Assembly: GCA_028281495.1 (NCBI GenBank)
Contig: JANQJU010000051.1
Location: forward strand, 62,001 to 126,000
Direction of reading: 5' to 3'
Source of the DNA: SAR324 cluster bacterium
GTDB taxonomy: Bacteria > SAR324 > NAC60-12
Length of the DNA stretch: 64,000 nucleotides
Shown here: positions 54,493-64,000 of the stretch, piece after piece
Numbering within the stretch: the stretch's first letter is position 1
How the letters are laid out: the number at the start of each line of letters is the position of its first letter
Notes under the pieces: model-generated
Told to the model about the DNA's origin: nothing
Database searches by the model: none
The model's input: only the letters and a program-made list of their open reading frames with translations
Made by a program: the position numbers and the translations under genes

Positions 54493-55611
54493 ATGAACTT
54501 ACCCATTTTCAAACTGGAAGATTATTTAGCAACTCGTGAATTCAGTGCTCCTTACATGTTTTGTGCGTCCGATATGGAAACCCACACCATGAGCGAATTG
54601 CTCGCAATGGCCGACGAAGAATGCCAACAACTGTGGAATACATTAGATTTCCGATACACAGAAACCACCGGCCATCCACTTTTGCGCCAAGATATTTCCC
54701 AGATGTATGCCGACTCGATCACCTCGGAACACGTGTTGTGCTTTGCCGGTGCCGAAGAAGGGATCTTTTGTGCAGCACAGTCTCTCCTGACACCGGAAGA
54801 TCATGCGATTGTGGCCGTGCCTTGTTATCAGTCTCTCGCTGCGATTCCAGGTAGCCTCTGCGAAACCACACCGATCCATTTGCACCCTGAAAACCAATGG
54901 CAATTGGATGTGGAGGAAGTCAAACGCCGGATCCGTCCCAACACCAAACTGATCTTGATCAATTACCCACACAATCCTACAGGAACCCTCATTGATTCAG
55001 CGACTCAGCATGCTTTGGTCGAATTAGCACGTGCCAATGACATCTATATTTTTTCAGATGAAGTGTATCGCTTGCTGGAAGTCAATGATCAGGACCGCCT
55101 AGAACCCATTGCCAACGTGTATGAAAAAGGATTGAGCTTGGGAGTGATGTCAAAATCGTTGGGGCTGCCTGGATTGCGTATCGGTTGGATTGCGACACAA
55201 GAAAAGGCGGTGCTCCATCAGTGCAGCCAAATGAAACACTATTTGACCATTTGTAATAGTGCGCCGAGTGAAATTCTATCGATGATGGCGCTTCGTGCGC
55301 GTGAGCAGATCCTAGAACGCAATCGACAGTTGATGCGAACCAACCTTCGTCAACTGGAAGAATTTTTTGAAAGCTATGCCGACCGTTTTGAATGGGTGCG
55401 TCCTCAAGGAGGGTGTACCGGATTCCCCGAACTCAAAATGGGGGGGATGACCATCGATACCTTTGCCGATCAATTGCTGGATCAAGAAGGAGTCGTCATT
55501 TTGCCGGCCAGTGTCTACGATTTGGAGAGCAACCACTTCCGAGTCAGTTTTGGCAGATCCCATATGCCGGAAGCCTTGTCTCGATTCCAACGATTTGTCG
55601 ATGGATTGTAA
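54493..55611 (+). CDS. PLP-dependent aminotransferase, fold type I
   Basis: 372 residues. The class I/II fold is shown by INYPHNPTGTL, FSDEVYRLLE, and the PLP lysine in VMSKSLGLPGLRIGW (near residue 221). The PCYQSL block and EGIFCAAQSLL resemble the branch containing capreomycidine-synthase-like and unassigned aspartate-family aminotransferases. Substrate unknown; sugar aminotransferases of the DegT family look different, so a direct glycan role is not implied. AAGGA precedes the ATG. It closes the plus-strand run that began at 30199. Confidence 0.87.
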   Translation: MNLPIFKLEDYLATREFSAPYMFCASDMETHTMSELLAMADEECQQLWNTLDFRYTETTGHPLLRQDISQMYADSITSEHVLCFAGAEEGIFCAAQSLLTPEDHAIVAVPCYQSLAAIPGSLCETTPIHLHPENQWQLDVEEVKRRIRPNTKLILINYPHNPTGTLIDSATQHALVELARANDIYIFSDEVYRLLEVNDQDRLEPIANVYEKGLSLGVMSKSLGLPGLRIGWIATQEKAVLHQCSQMKHYLTICNSAPSEILSMMALRAREQILERNRQLMRTNLRQLEEFFESYADRFEWVRPQGGCTGFPELKMGGMTIDTFADQLLDQEGVVILPASVYDLESNHFRVSFGRSHMPEALSRFQRFVDGL

Positions 55612-55731
55612 TCCATGAACCGTTGTCGACCAGTTGCAATCGATGAAACGTTGGCCAGAGCATCGATAATCAGCGAGGAAAAAACTTTATTGAAAGGCTG
55701 AAGGAGAAAGGCAAGAAAGGAGGAAAGCGGA

Positions 55732-56034
55732 TTAACGTCCAGCGATGATCGCTCCGATAGAAGCAATAGCGCGACCATCGTTGGTAGAAACGCGCATGGA
55801 AGTGATTCGAATTTCAGATTTTACATTCGCTTTAATGTTGCTGTTGCCATGAGCAATGATGCTGCCGATGTTGACTTCAGCTTCGCCATCATTGGAAACT
55901 ACATCCAAGAAACTCATATCGATTTTTTGTTCGAGGTCAACCTCTACTTTAGCATCTCCTGCTGTGGCGACAGACGCAAAGCTGACGATTAGCAAGAAGG
56001 CGATGAGGATGTTTTTGATATTAACGAGTTTCAT
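55732..56034 (-). CDS. Small exported protein with two short internal repeats
   Basis: 100 residues from the ATG at 56034, which has AGGAG nine bases upstream. The frame extends 64 codons further up, but that part is A/T-rich and lacks a ribosome site. The signal peptide is clear, with cleavage expected after ATA near residue 25. The mature part contains the near-repeat VSNDGEAEVNIGSIIAHG and VSTNDGRAIASIGAIIAG, separated by alternating polar/hydrophobic strand-like sequence rich in Asn, Ser and Lys. This looks like a small beta-solenoid or fibre-forming surface protein, but no family is recognised. It is convergent with the aminotransferase gene. Confidence 0.7.
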   Translation of the reverse strand: MKLVNIKNILIAFLLIVSFASVATAGDAKVEVDLEQKIDMSFLDVVSNDGEAEVNIGSIIAHGNSNIKANVKSEIRITSMRVSTNDGRAIASIGAIIAGR

Positions 56035-56217
56035 GATGTTGTCTCCTGAGGGGGTGTCATGTGTGTCTTGATAACTACCCTGCTGCAGAAGACATACCAC
56101 GTTTGTTTTTTGTTGGGCTTTATAAGCTAAGCTATTGATATTAAAAATAAATAAAAGAACAACAAAAAAACAAAACACAACAAAAAAGCAGATCTTCAAA
56201 CCACGCCGCAAGAGCGT

Positions 56218-56235
56218 TTCTCTCACGCAAGAGAA
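56218..56235. other. Inverted repeat in the gap after the glutamate dehydrogenase gene
   Basis: TTCTCT and AGAGAA form a 6-bp stem around CACGCA. On the minus strand the heptamer TCTTGCG occurs three times within about 60 bp here. No T-run follows, so a terminator is not claimed. The rest of the 238-bp gap upstream of the small exported gene is A/C-rich and shows nothing firm. Confidence 0.35.
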
Positions 56236-56272
56236 TTCTTTTGACGCACAAAGACCTGCCGCAAGAAAAAGA

Positions 56273-59200
56273 CTACAAGAATAGATTCAGCCGATTAATG
56301 GCCACGGCCAACGAAGTTAAATTGATCGGGATCCCTCCCTTTAATTGTTGAATGGTTTGAAAATAATTGGTAAGCGCAACTCCACTTTTTTGGCGAATCG
56401 GAGACAACAGCGCTTCGCCTGAAAGTTGAGAAAAGTTGTTTCCAGAATGATTCTGAATCAAAAACCGCATGAGCTGCAATTTATGGGAATCGATATTTTG
56501 TAACAGGATGTCCTGATGCGAAAGCTCCCAATCGCTCTCCAGGTGGATCGCTTGGGTGGCCTCTTTCAACCAATCGAAGTTAAAGATTTGATTGGCTTGC
56601 AAGGTCAGATGGAGCGCTTCTGCCACTTCTAAGTTTTCTTGTTCATGCAGATAGATCACATCCGGGGCGATGCCACACTGCCCCATGATAGTGATTTTTT
56701 TGGCAAAGTCTGGAGCGAAACCGCAAGCTTGCCATGCTTTGATATCTCGATCCAAACCAGCCGAATTCTCCAGGTGTTCGCGCAACGTGCCCAACAGTTT
56801 GCGGTAGGTCTCGACCATTGCAAAGCTAGGAGTCTTTCCACTCACCTGGAGTAAATTGCGCGTGAGCAATTGTAAAACCCCTTCCAATTCCAGCAAAGCG
56901 AGATACTTGTCTTGTTCTTCAACACCCTCCGCATCCAACACGGTGTCACGGAATTCTGCCCCATCCAAGCTTTCATCAAAAATGAGATAAGCCACTGCCA
57001 TTTCAGGAATGGATTTTCCCGTCAATTGTTGTAAGCGGAAGAAAAACGTGCAGCCTGCTTGGTTGACCATGCGATTGGTCAATTGGGTGCCAATGATTTC
57101 TCGTTTCAAAGGATGGTGGGTGATCTGTTCGCCAAAGCGATCTCGCAGAGTTTGGGGAAAATACTCACGGTACGTGGCTTCTAGATACGTGTCGTTGAGC
57201 ATTTCAGAAGCAGAGATGCTATTGAACACCCACATTTTCACGTAAGCCTGCAAGATGGATAAGATGGGACGGGGTATCGGTTCTGTGGCTTCTTCCATGC
57301 GTTCCAGCTCACCCCGTGTGGGGATGTACTCGCTGCGATCATCCAGACCCTTTTCCACAATCAGAAACCGGACCAGATGTTTGAAGATACGAAAGTTTTG
57401 ACAAGACCGAACCACATCCATCGAAAGCAAACGATGCTGACCTCGGTTGTTGGCCAAAACCAATTCGGCGACCTCATCCGTGGCATTGCGGAGCAACTCG
57501 TTACGTTCTTCCCGTGAAGCCAACTGGCCTTGTTGCAATAATTGTTGCAGCAAGATCTTAATGTTGACCTCATAGTCTGACATATTCACGCCTGCGGAGT
57601 TATCAATGGCATCCGTATTGAGACGACGCCCCATTTTATCAAACTCGATCCGGCCCACTTGCGTCAATCCCAAGTTCGCTCCTTCGCCAATCACTTGGGC
57701 GCCACACTCATTCACATCAATCCGCACGGCATCGTTGGCTTGATCTCCGACTTCCAGATTCGTTTCGGTAGCCGCTTTTATATAAGTCCCGATCCCCCCA
57801 AACCAGAAGAGTTCCACCCGCATACGGAGGATGGCCTGCACCATTTCTTCGCCATTCAACACATCATCTTGCACGCCCAGCATGGTTTTCACTTGAGATG
57901 ATAGAGCGATTTCTTTGGCTTTGCGGTCAAACACTCCCCCTCCTGCACTGATCAAGCTCGGATTGTAGTCTTTCCAAGTCGACCGAGGCAGTTCAAACAA
58001 CCGCTTGCGTTCTTCCCAAGAAGCTTCGGGTTCAGGATTGGGATCGAGAAAAATGTGAATATGATTGAAAGCCGCGCGAAGCTGAAGTGCCTTGCTACGG
58101 AGCATGCCATTGCCAAACACATCCCCAGCCATATCCCCGATGCCGATCACCGTAGTGGCCTCGGTTTGAATGTCTTTGCCCATCTCTTTGAAGTGGAGCT
58201 TCACACATTCCCACGCCCCTCGTGCAGTGATGCCCTCTTTTTTATGGTCGTAGCCAATCGACCCGCCTGAGGCAAATCCATCACCCAACCAAAATCCATA
58301 CTTTTCTGAAATTTCATTGGCTGTATCTGAGAAAGTGGCTGTCCCTTTATCTGCCGCCACGACCAAATAAGGATCGAGATTATCATAGGGAATCACATGG
58401 CTGGGATGGCGAGCCTGTCGATTGGTATCCATATTATCGGTGATATCCAACAGACCGCTAATGAACTTGCGATATTGCTTTTGAGATTCAGCCGCCGCCT
58501 CTTCGCGAGTCGTGAGGTTTTTCTTTTTCACCACAAAGCCGCCTTTTGACCCAACGGGAACAATCACGACGTTTTTAGTTTGCTGGGTTTTGACCAACCC
58601 TAAGATCTCCGTGCGGAAGTCATCCAAACGATCAGACCAGCGCAACCCCCCACGAGCCACCGGCCCAAATCGCAGATGGGTTCCTTCCATCCCCACATCA
58701 TGGACATACATCTCTCGATACGGCACGGGCACGGGCATGTTTTCCATCTGCTGCGATTCCAGTTTGATGGAGATGAAGGTGTCCGAGGAGGACTTTGGAA
58801 TATAAAAATTGGTCCGCAAAGTGTGATCGATGAGTTGAAACATGCGCCGCAAGATCACGTCATCGGCCACCGCTTCGACTGCTCGTAAACTATCGAGGAA
58901 TTCTTGACGCAATCGGGGAATGAGCACCGATTTACGATAATCCAAATCCCCAAACTCCGGTGCCATCGAAAATTTGGCTTCAAAAAACTCGAACAACCGC
59001 CGAGCATGATGCGGGTGGGCACGCAACACCGCATTGATTTTAGAACGGGTATAAGAAGCCCGAAGCTGAAGATACAAATTCCGATACAGCATCAACACAT
59101 TGATCGCCCGCCAATCCAGATCCGACAGCAAAGTCAGGGCATTCAATCCATCATTTTCTGTACGACCGTTGAAAAACGCGACCAAGAGATCGTGGAGCAA

Positions 59201-61078
59201 CACCTTGTAGCGTTTCACATCCAAGGGTTTGCGGTAGCTGTCTTGCACACGAAAAGTTTGCACATAACCTACGGTTTGTTCCCTCCCCCCAATTCGTGCT
59301 GTCAATTGATCCAATACATACAACCCAATATTTTGCAGCACGGGCATGATGTTGATCAGATCGATTTTGTCACGGCTATAAATGTAGATCAGTGAGGCTT
59401 TCCCACTGATTCCTGATCCAGGGGCCTCGAAAGGGCTCAAATCGAATTGAATGCCATCTTCTTGTCCCAACCGTTCCAAGAAGCCAATATCGCGGAGCAC
59501 TTCATCTGGTTGAGCACGCGCTCGATAATGCTTGGGCATGAAAGGCAAATACCGTTCATACAGCTGCTCCCCCAACCCATTGGGATAATGCTGATTCAGG
59601 GCATATCGTACTTGCCCTTCCCACGATTTGACCAAGTCGCCAATATCCCGAGCCATTTGGTCAGGGTTCGGACGCCACGCATCGCTCCCCAACAGATCGA
59701 AATAGATATGCAAACGACACGAATCCACCCCGCGCACCGTGATCACTTCGGAGTCACAATGGGGAGCCTGACTTTTGAGATATTCAATAATCCGTGCCGT
59801 GTTGGTCCTTGTGAATAAGTCGGGAGGAATGACCAAAATCAGTCGAATCGATTTGTGATCCGGCATCGGGTAGGAAAAACAATGAATTTCGTTGGGATCG
59901 GTGATGGAAAGGAGGTCTTCGACAATGCGACGGAGATCGTCGGCTTGAGTTCGGAAGAGTTCGAATTTGGGAATTGCACTAAAAATCCGAATGACCTCAT
60001 TGTAGTCATAACTATCGGGAAGCATATTGTGCACCTCAAAAATGTGCTTCATTTTGAGGTGGATTAAAGGAGTGTCCCGATTTTTCACTTGAAGCGAACT
60101 ACGACGCAACAGTCCGAAAAACATATGCTCTACAGGAGTCTCTCCATCCTTGGCTACTTTCAAGCTCAGCCGCATCAGGTTCTCAAACCGCTGCACGGGA
60201 CTGGCGAATTTGATCGTGTCCATCACAAACGGATAGCGATTTTCTCGGTTCCGCCACACATGAGCAGATAAAATGTCCAACAACCCCTTGCCATGGTCTT
60301 GTAAATACTCGTTGGAAAAAATACCCAACCCCGAATCAGGAATAGGCTGTGTTTTCTCACCTTCCAAAGTAGGAAAAGCAATATACCCTAAGAAGTGGAA
60401 GTTGAGATTGATGAGCCAATCGAGCAGATCGAGCCACTCTTCTTTCGGTTCTGGCAACGAGACCGAGATTTGAGAAATCGGCTCTTTCAATTCCAACATC
60501 TTTTCAATGATCGCTACCTTGTGGAGGCCCACTGACCGAACCGCATCGATGTGCAACTTCGTTCGAGTGTGCAAGGTCTCCAATAACTCAGCATCCCCCA
60601 ATCGATCCAATTCGATGTACACACAGGAAATCCGTTTATTGTCGGCCGTGCCCGGAAACACGGAAGTGGGTTCATTGTCTTCATTGACCGTGACTCCGAC
60701 AATCGGGTGCAATTTGAAAGTGATCCGCGTGCCCACATCGCGGATCATCGTCTCTAAAGTGATGAGTAAATAGGCCCGATCCGTATGCACCACCTCCAAT
60801 ACTGTTTTGCTATTGGAACGCGGTTGATAGATGCGAAACTTCCCTCCCTCTCGCAACGCTTCTTGAAAAAAAGCGAACCGTTCTTTCACAAATTCGCAGA
60901 GTTCGGTGTGTGCATACATTTGCATCACCCGCCACGACACCGAGTGGAGATACGTGTCGGCAAATTGCTGCAAAACCTGCGTCTTGGGAAGCTGCTCTAA
61001 GACTTCATGGATGTAATGTTCTTGTTTATCAAACTCTGCTGAGGGCAGAGTTCCGGAATGGGATGTCACCTGTGCCAT
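56273..61078 (-). CDS. gdhB: NAD-specific glutamate dehydrogenase, large (about 180 kDa) type
   Basis: 1601 residues, the standard length of this family. It oxidatively deaminates glutamate to 2-oxoglutarate with NAD. The N-terminal 700 residues are the regulatory region with ACT-like parts. The catalytic core includes GPVARGGLRWSDRLDDFRTE, PVGSKGGFVVKK (near 845), GTATFSDTANEIS, GFWLGDGFASGGSIGYDHK, and the nucleotide-binding GIGDMAGDVFGNGML (near 975). The ATG follows GGAGG. It stands alone on its strand, divergent from the hybrid kinase. With two Amt transporters in the same window, nitrogen handling is a theme, though no shared regulation is visible. Confidence 0.97.
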   Translation of the reverse strand: MAQVTSHSGTLPSAEFDKQEHYIHEVLEQLPKTQVLQQFADTYLHSVSWRVMQMYAHTELCEFVKERFAFFQEALREGGKFRIYQPRSNSKTVLEVVHTDRAYLLITLETMIRDVGTRITFKLHPIVGVTVNEDNEPTSVFPGTADNKRISCVYIELDRLGDAELLETLHTRTKLHIDAVRSVGLHKVAIIEKMLELKEPISQISVSLPEPKEEWLDLLDWLINLNFHFLGYIAFPTLEGEKTQPIPDSGLGIFSNEYLQDHGKGLLDILSAHVWRNRENRYPFVMDTIKFASPVQRFENLMRLSLKVAKDGETPVEHMFFGLLRRSSLQVKNRDTPLIHLKMKHIFEVHNMLPDSYDYNEVIRIFSAIPKFELFRTQADDLRRIVEDLLSITDPNEIHCFSYPMPDHKSIRLILVIPPDLFTRTNTARIIEYLKSQAPHCDSEVITVRGVDSCRLHIYFDLLGSDAWRPNPDQMARDIGDLVKSWEGQVRYALNQHYPNGLGEQLYERYLPFMPKHYRARAQPDEVLRDIGFLERLGQEDGIQFDLSPFEAPGSGISGKASLIYIYSRDKIDLINIMPVLQNIGLYVLDQLTARIGGREQTVGYVQTFRVQDSYRKPLDVKRYKVLLHDLLVAFFNGRTENDGLNALTLLSDLDWRAINVLMLYRNLYLQLRASYTRSKINAVLRAHPHHARRLFEFFEAKFSMAPEFGDLDYRKSVLIPRLRQEFLDSLRAVEAVADDVILRRMFQLIDHTLRTNFYIPKSSSDTFISIKLESQQMENMPVPVPYREMYVHDVGMEGTHLRFGPVARGGLRWSDRLDDFRTEILGLVKTQQTKNVVIVPVGSKGGFVVKKKNLTTREEAAAESQKQYRKFISGLLDITDNMDTNRQARHPSHVIPYDNLDPYLVVAADKGTATFSDTANEISEKYGFWLGDGFASGGSIGYDHKKEGITARGAWECVKLHFKEMGKDIQTEATTVIGIGDMAGDVFGNGMLRSKALQLRAAFNHIHIFLDPNPEPEASWEERKRLFELPRSTWKDYNPSLISAGGGVFDRKAKEIALSSQVKTMLGVQDDVLNGEEMVQAILRMRVELFWFGGIGTYIKAATETNLEVGDQANDAVRIDVNECGAQVIGEGANLGLTQVGRIEFDKMGRRLNTDAIDNSAGVNMSDYEVNIKILLQQLLQQGQLASREERNELLRNATDEVAELVLANNRGQHRLLSMDVVRSCQNFRIFKHLVRFLIVEKGLDDRSEYIPTRGELERMEEATEPIPRPILSILQAYVKMWVFNSISASEMLNDTYLEATYREYFPQTLRDRFGEQITHHPLKREIIGTQLTNRMVNQAGCTFFFRLQQLTGKSIPEMAVAYLIFDESLDGAEFRDTVLDAEGVEEQDKYLALLELEGVLQLLTRNLLQVSGKTPSFAMVETYRKLLGTLREHLENSAGLDRDIKAWQACGFAPDFAKKITIMGQCGIAPDVIYLHEQENLEVAEALHLTLQANQIFNFDWLKEATQAIHLESDWELSHQDILLQNIDSHKLQLMRFLIQNHSGNNFSQLSGEALLSPIRQKSGVALTNYFQTIQQLKGGIPINLTSLAVAINRLNLFL

Positions 61079-61459
61079 GTTGCCTCCATGGGAAAATGGT
61101 GAGAAAGAAAATTCGACGTGAATGTATGGAAAACCCCTACGTCGGTCTATTCCAAATCACACCCCAACAGTCAACTCTCGACTCACTTACCGTTGTTTTA
61201 TTGTTGACCTTTTGGAAATGGGGCAGACTCGTAGACAAACTGGGACAATGAGCACTGCGATAGAACCAACAATGGAAAGAATTTATACTGGGTTTGGAGT
61301 GGAAAATGGAACCAGGATCGCGCATACTTGAAGACAGCATTTCGAAGACAAATCCTGACCAAAAACTAAATTTGAGAAGGCATCATGCGTGAGTTTTTTC
61401 CTACGCTCTCCGAATAGGCCGTTTGACACCTTAGTTGTAGTAATTTTAACAGGGTAGAA
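61079..61459. other. Divergent intergenic region, glutamate dehydrogenase and hybrid kinase (381 bp)
   Basis: No gene is supported. The dehydrogenase ribosome site (GGAGG) lies at its left edge and a weak AGGG before the kinase ATG at its right edge. No repeat, strong hairpin or sigma-54 site was found. It presumably holds both promoters. A TTGACA at 61423-61428 sits too close to the kinase ATG to be convincing. Confidence 0.5.
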
Positions 61460-63925
61460 ATGAACATCCATTTAGGCGTGAAATTAGCCCTCGTTGCTCT
61501 TTTTTTATTACTGACCGTTCGGTTTGGGGGCATGTTCGGATTTCCCCCCAGTGGCATCTCCACCTTTTGGCCAGCCAATGCGCTCTTATTTGTCATCCTC
61601 TTGTGTCTTTCTCGTCACGTCTGGAAGCTTTATCTCAGCGTTTCGTGGGTTGCCTATTTTTTTGCAGAACTATGGATTGGATTTCCCCCACTGAACTCCT
61701 TCATTTTCTCCACTGCCAACTGCATGGAAGCGGCATTGGCGGCTTATGTGGTTCAACGCTATTCCTCAGCTCCTTATAATTTCTCTTCAGCTTGGCAGGT
61801 GAGCCTCATTTTAGGCTTGGCGGCTCTGGGTTCGGCTGTGGCGGGGACCATAGGAGCGCTCACCATCTCACTCACAGTCCCAGGACAGCCCTTCTTAAGT
61901 ATCTTTCAAAAGTGGGCCATCGCGGATTTTGTAGGATTTTTGATTGTGTGTCCGCTGCTCTTGTCGATTGTTGAAAAACAGTATCGTCAAATTCAACTCA
62001 GTAGCAGTCTTACAAAACTGGAAGGTGGAATTTTATTAGGATTGCTCTCCGTGGTTTCGTTTCTGTTGTTTGGAGAAGATAATCCTCAGGCCCGCTCCTT
62101 CAATATTCTCTATTATCTCCCGATTCCGCTACTCTTCTGGGCTGCTCTGCGATTTGGACAATTTGGAACCGCCCTGTCTTCCTGTCTCGTTTCGCTTCTC
62201 GCCATTATCTTTGCTATCAATGGCAGGGGGGTGTTTACCCTCTTAACCCCTGAGGAAAACGTTCAAGCACTGCAAGTGTTTGTTACGATCATTGTGGTCA
62301 GTTTGTTATTCTTTTCCGCCTTATTGCGCGAAAGAGAGGCCGTTCAAAACGAGCTGTTGCGCGCCCATAATCAATTGGATCAAAAAGTCAAAGAACGCAC
62401 CAACGAGTTGGAAACCGTCAACGTGCGATTGCAACAGGAGATTCAAGAGCGGGAATACGCCCAACAAGAATTGAACCAGCAAAAGGAATTGCTTCAAACC
62501 ATTTTCGACCACATTCCTGTCATGGTGGGAATTTTCGATCAAACGGGTCGGGTCATTCTAGCGAACAAGCGAATGGAAAGCCGCTTGGGATGGTCTCAAG
62601 AAGAATTAAAAACCCTCAACCTGATTGAATCCTGCTACCCTGATCCAAACTATCGAAAAAAGGTGCTTCATCATATGCTTTATGGGGTTTCCACCTGGAA
62701 AGATTTCAAAACCACTACTCGTCTTGGAAAAGTGATTGATACCACCTGGGCCAATGTGAAACTTGCCGATGGCATTTCCATTGGCATTGGACAAGATATT
62801 ACGGAACGCAAACAGCTTGAAGAACAGCTCCGCCAATCTCAGAAAATGGAAGCGTTGGGAACGTTAGCCGGAGGCATTGCTCATGACTTTAACAATATCT
62901 TAGCAGCCATCTTGGCCAATGCCGAAATCGGTTGGATGGATTTCCCACAGAATCAGAAAGCACAACGTTATTTTGAAGCCATCACGAAATCCGCAGAACG
63001 GGCGTCTGAGCTGGTGAAACAGATTTTAGTTTTTAGCCGCATGGACCCCCTCACTTTCAGGCCAATCAATCTGGCCAGCGTGGTTCAGGATACGGTGAAA
63101 ATGTTACGAGCCACGATCCCACACCATATAGAAATCACCCTAGATTTGTCGGAGCACTGTCCCAATATCCTTGCTGACGCCACTCAGATGCATCAGGTCC
63201 TTCTCAATCTGTGTAGTAATTCCTATCACGCAATGGAAGAAAACGGTGGCCGCTTGGAGATCGCTCTAGAAGCAGCCCGAGGAGGCACTTATTTAAAACT
63301 GACCATCCAAGATACCGGACACGGTATGGATGCCGAAGCACAACGGCGGGTTTTTGATCCGTTTTTCACCACAAAGGAAGTGGGCAAAGGTACGGGTTTA
63401 GGGTTATCGGTGGTGCATGGCATTGTAGAAAAGCACCGTGGAGAAATCACGATCGATAGTCAAATGGGTCAAGGCACGACCGTCTCTATCTGGTTCCCAA
63501 CCACCCAAGCCAAGGCCAGCACCACACCTCCCAAACAGTCTGTTCTGAAGAAGGGTTCCGCGCATATTCTCATTGTGGAAGACGAGCCGCTAATCGCGGA
63601 TTCTTATCGGAAGATTTTAGAAAGGCAGGGTTACCTGACCACGGTTTGTCGCAATGGTGTTGAAGCTTTAGCGGAGTTTGAAAAGAATCCCAACCACATC
63701 GATTTAGTCTTAACCGATCAAGCCATGCCTCAGATGACGGGCAAACAATTGGCTTTCAAACTACTTGCAATCCGTCCTAACCTTCCCATTTTACTTTCCA
63801 CCGGTTACAGCGACATCATTACTAAAGAAGAAGCACAAACCATGGGGATTCGCCGCTATCTAGCAAAACCTATTCGGTTGCGAACCCTCCTCGAAGTGAT
63901 TGCTGATTGTTTGAAATCCACCTGA
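61460..63925 (+). CDS. MASE1 hybrid sensor histidine kinase (MASE1-PAS-HisKA-HATPase-receiver)
   Basis: 821 residues. Residues 1-285 form about eight helices with the MASE1 sensor signature (VRFGGMFGFPPSGISTFWPANA). A coiled coil (about 290-345) and a PAS domain (about 345-450) follow. The HisKA domain has the phosphorylated His in GGIAHDFNNIL (near 476). The ATPase has DTGHGMDAEAQRRVFDPFF and GTGLGLSVV. The receiver (about 700-821) has IVEDEP, the phosphoacceptor Asp in LVLTDQAMP (near 752), and YLAKPI. There is no output domain and no adjacent partner response regulator in view, so the target is unknown. Confidence 0.93.
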   Translation: MNIHLGVKLALVALFLLLTVRFGGMFGFPPSGISTFWPANALLFVILLCLSRHVWKLYLSVSWVAYFFAELWIGFPPLNSFIFSTANCMEAALAAYVVQRYSSAPYNFSSAWQVSLILGLAALGSAVAGTIGALTISLTVPGQPFLSIFQKWAIADFVGFLIVCPLLLSIVEKQYRQIQLSSSLTKLEGGILLGLLSVVSFLLFGEDNPQARSFNILYYLPIPLLFWAALRFGQFGTALSSCLVSLLAIIFAINGRGVFTLLTPEENVQALQVFVTIIVVSLLFFSALLREREAVQNELLRAHNQLDQKVKERTNELETVNVRLQQEIQEREYAQQELNQQKELLQTIFDHIPVMVGIFDQTGRVILANKRMESRLGWSQEELKTLNLIESCYPDPNYRKKVLHHMLYGVSTWKDFKTTTRLGKVIDTTWANVKLADGISIGIGQDITERKQLEEQLRQSQKMEALGTLAGGIAHDFNNILAAILANAEIGWMDFPQNQKAQRYFEAITKSAERASELVKQILVFSRMDPLTFRPINLASVVQDTVKMLRATIPHHIEITLDLSEHCPNILADATQMHQVLLNLCSNSYHAMEENGGRLEIALEAARGGTYLKLTIQDTGHGMDAEAQRRVFDPFFTTKEVGKGTGLGLSVVHGIVEKHRGEITIDSQMGQGTTVSIWFPTTQAKASTTPPKQSVLKKGSAHILIVEDEPLIADSYRKILERQGYLTTVCRNGVEALAEFEKNPNHIDLVLTDQAMPQMTGKQLAFKLLAIRPNLPILLSTGYSDIITKEEAQTMGIRRYLAKPIRLRTLLEVIADCLKST

Positions 63926-64000
63926 CGCTTCTCTGTTCCGGATCCATCTTCTTCAATACCAACGGTTCATCGTGGTGCAAGGCCAAGGACTCCGCACAGT
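63926..64000. other. Window end, no feature seen
   Basis: 75 bp follow the kinase stop. No gene start, hairpin with T-run, or repeat is evident before the sequence ends. Confidence 0.5.

Noticed and set aside
55612..55731. CTTT/AAAG hairpin followed by six T residues on the minus strand as a terminator of the small exported gene
   Set aside because: The stem is only four A/T-rich base pairs; too weak to claim.
56035..56226. Upstream extension of the small exported protein, adding a hydrophobic stretch
   Set aside because: The extension is A/T-rich low-complexity sequence without a ribosome site. The internal ATG has AGGAG at good spacing and begins a proper signal peptide.
61423..61450. TTGACA and TTTAAC with 16-bp spacing before the kinase gene as a promoter
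   Set aside because: The predicted start of transcription would fall at the ATG, leaving no leader although a weak ribosome site is present; the -10 match is poor.

Overview
The window reads as one contiguous piece of chromosome from a Gram-negative, LPS-bearing bacterium. A lipid A acyltransferase, an exported barrel-like protein, a ZapB-like division protein, the roughly 1600-residue NAD-glutamate dehydrogenase and a MASE1 hybrid kinase all point to Proteobacteria or a deltaproteobacterial-type relative. I cannot name the lineage from sequence alone. Genes are densely packed. No tRNA, rRNA, CRISPR array, transposase, integrase or phage gene was seen.

Left part (1-23.3 kb): mostly housekeeping. 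A truncated lipid A acyltransferase gene and thrC run leftward. They are followed by a small exported protein, an unknown 828-residue protein (-), dxs, a zapB-like gene, an exported TPR protein, lipA, trxA-truA (overlapping), an unknown 744-residue protein with a STAS-domain partner, hemW (-), and a membrane-anchored coiled-coil protein. Next come two tandem ammonium transporters behind a sigma-54-type promoter. A 571-bp gap with three hairpins and a tandem repeat separates them from eno, crcB and a sugar N-acetyltransferase gene, all on the minus strand.

Middle part (23.4-55.6 kb): a large envelope-glycan locus. Its first half (23.4-43.8 kb) holds three GT-C-like or related polytopic membrane proteins of 645-658 residues, a 1016-residue membrane protein with C-terminal carbohydrate-binding-like modules, polyprenyl-phosphate-sugar synthases (one fused to GtrA), and a giant methyltransferase/GT2/GT2 protein. 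It also holds four single-pass membrane proteins that share an extracytoplasmic beta module. I recognise no named family for these four. Parts of their sequence recur in the GT-C proteins and in the 1016-residue protein, which makes this the best candidate for an undescribed system. The second half (43.9-52.5 kb) holds two paralogous NAD-sugar epimerases, two GT2/methyltransferase fusions with opposite domain order, and a GDP-D-glycero-alpha-D-manno-heptose pathway: a GmhA-type isomerase, the HddA kinase and an HddC-GmhB fusion. A MalZ-like GH13 enzyme and a PLP aminotransferase follow.

Right part (55.7-64 kb): a 100-residue exported repeat protein, the large NAD-glutamate dehydrogenase (-), and a divergent MASE1-PAS-histidine kinase-receiver protein.

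Working model (inference): cytoplasmic GT2 enzymes charge a polyprenyl phosphate with sugars, the GtrA domain helps present them outside, and the GT-C enzymes transfer them to a surface glycan that contains heptose. The beta-module membrane proteins would act as accessory or scaffold subunits.
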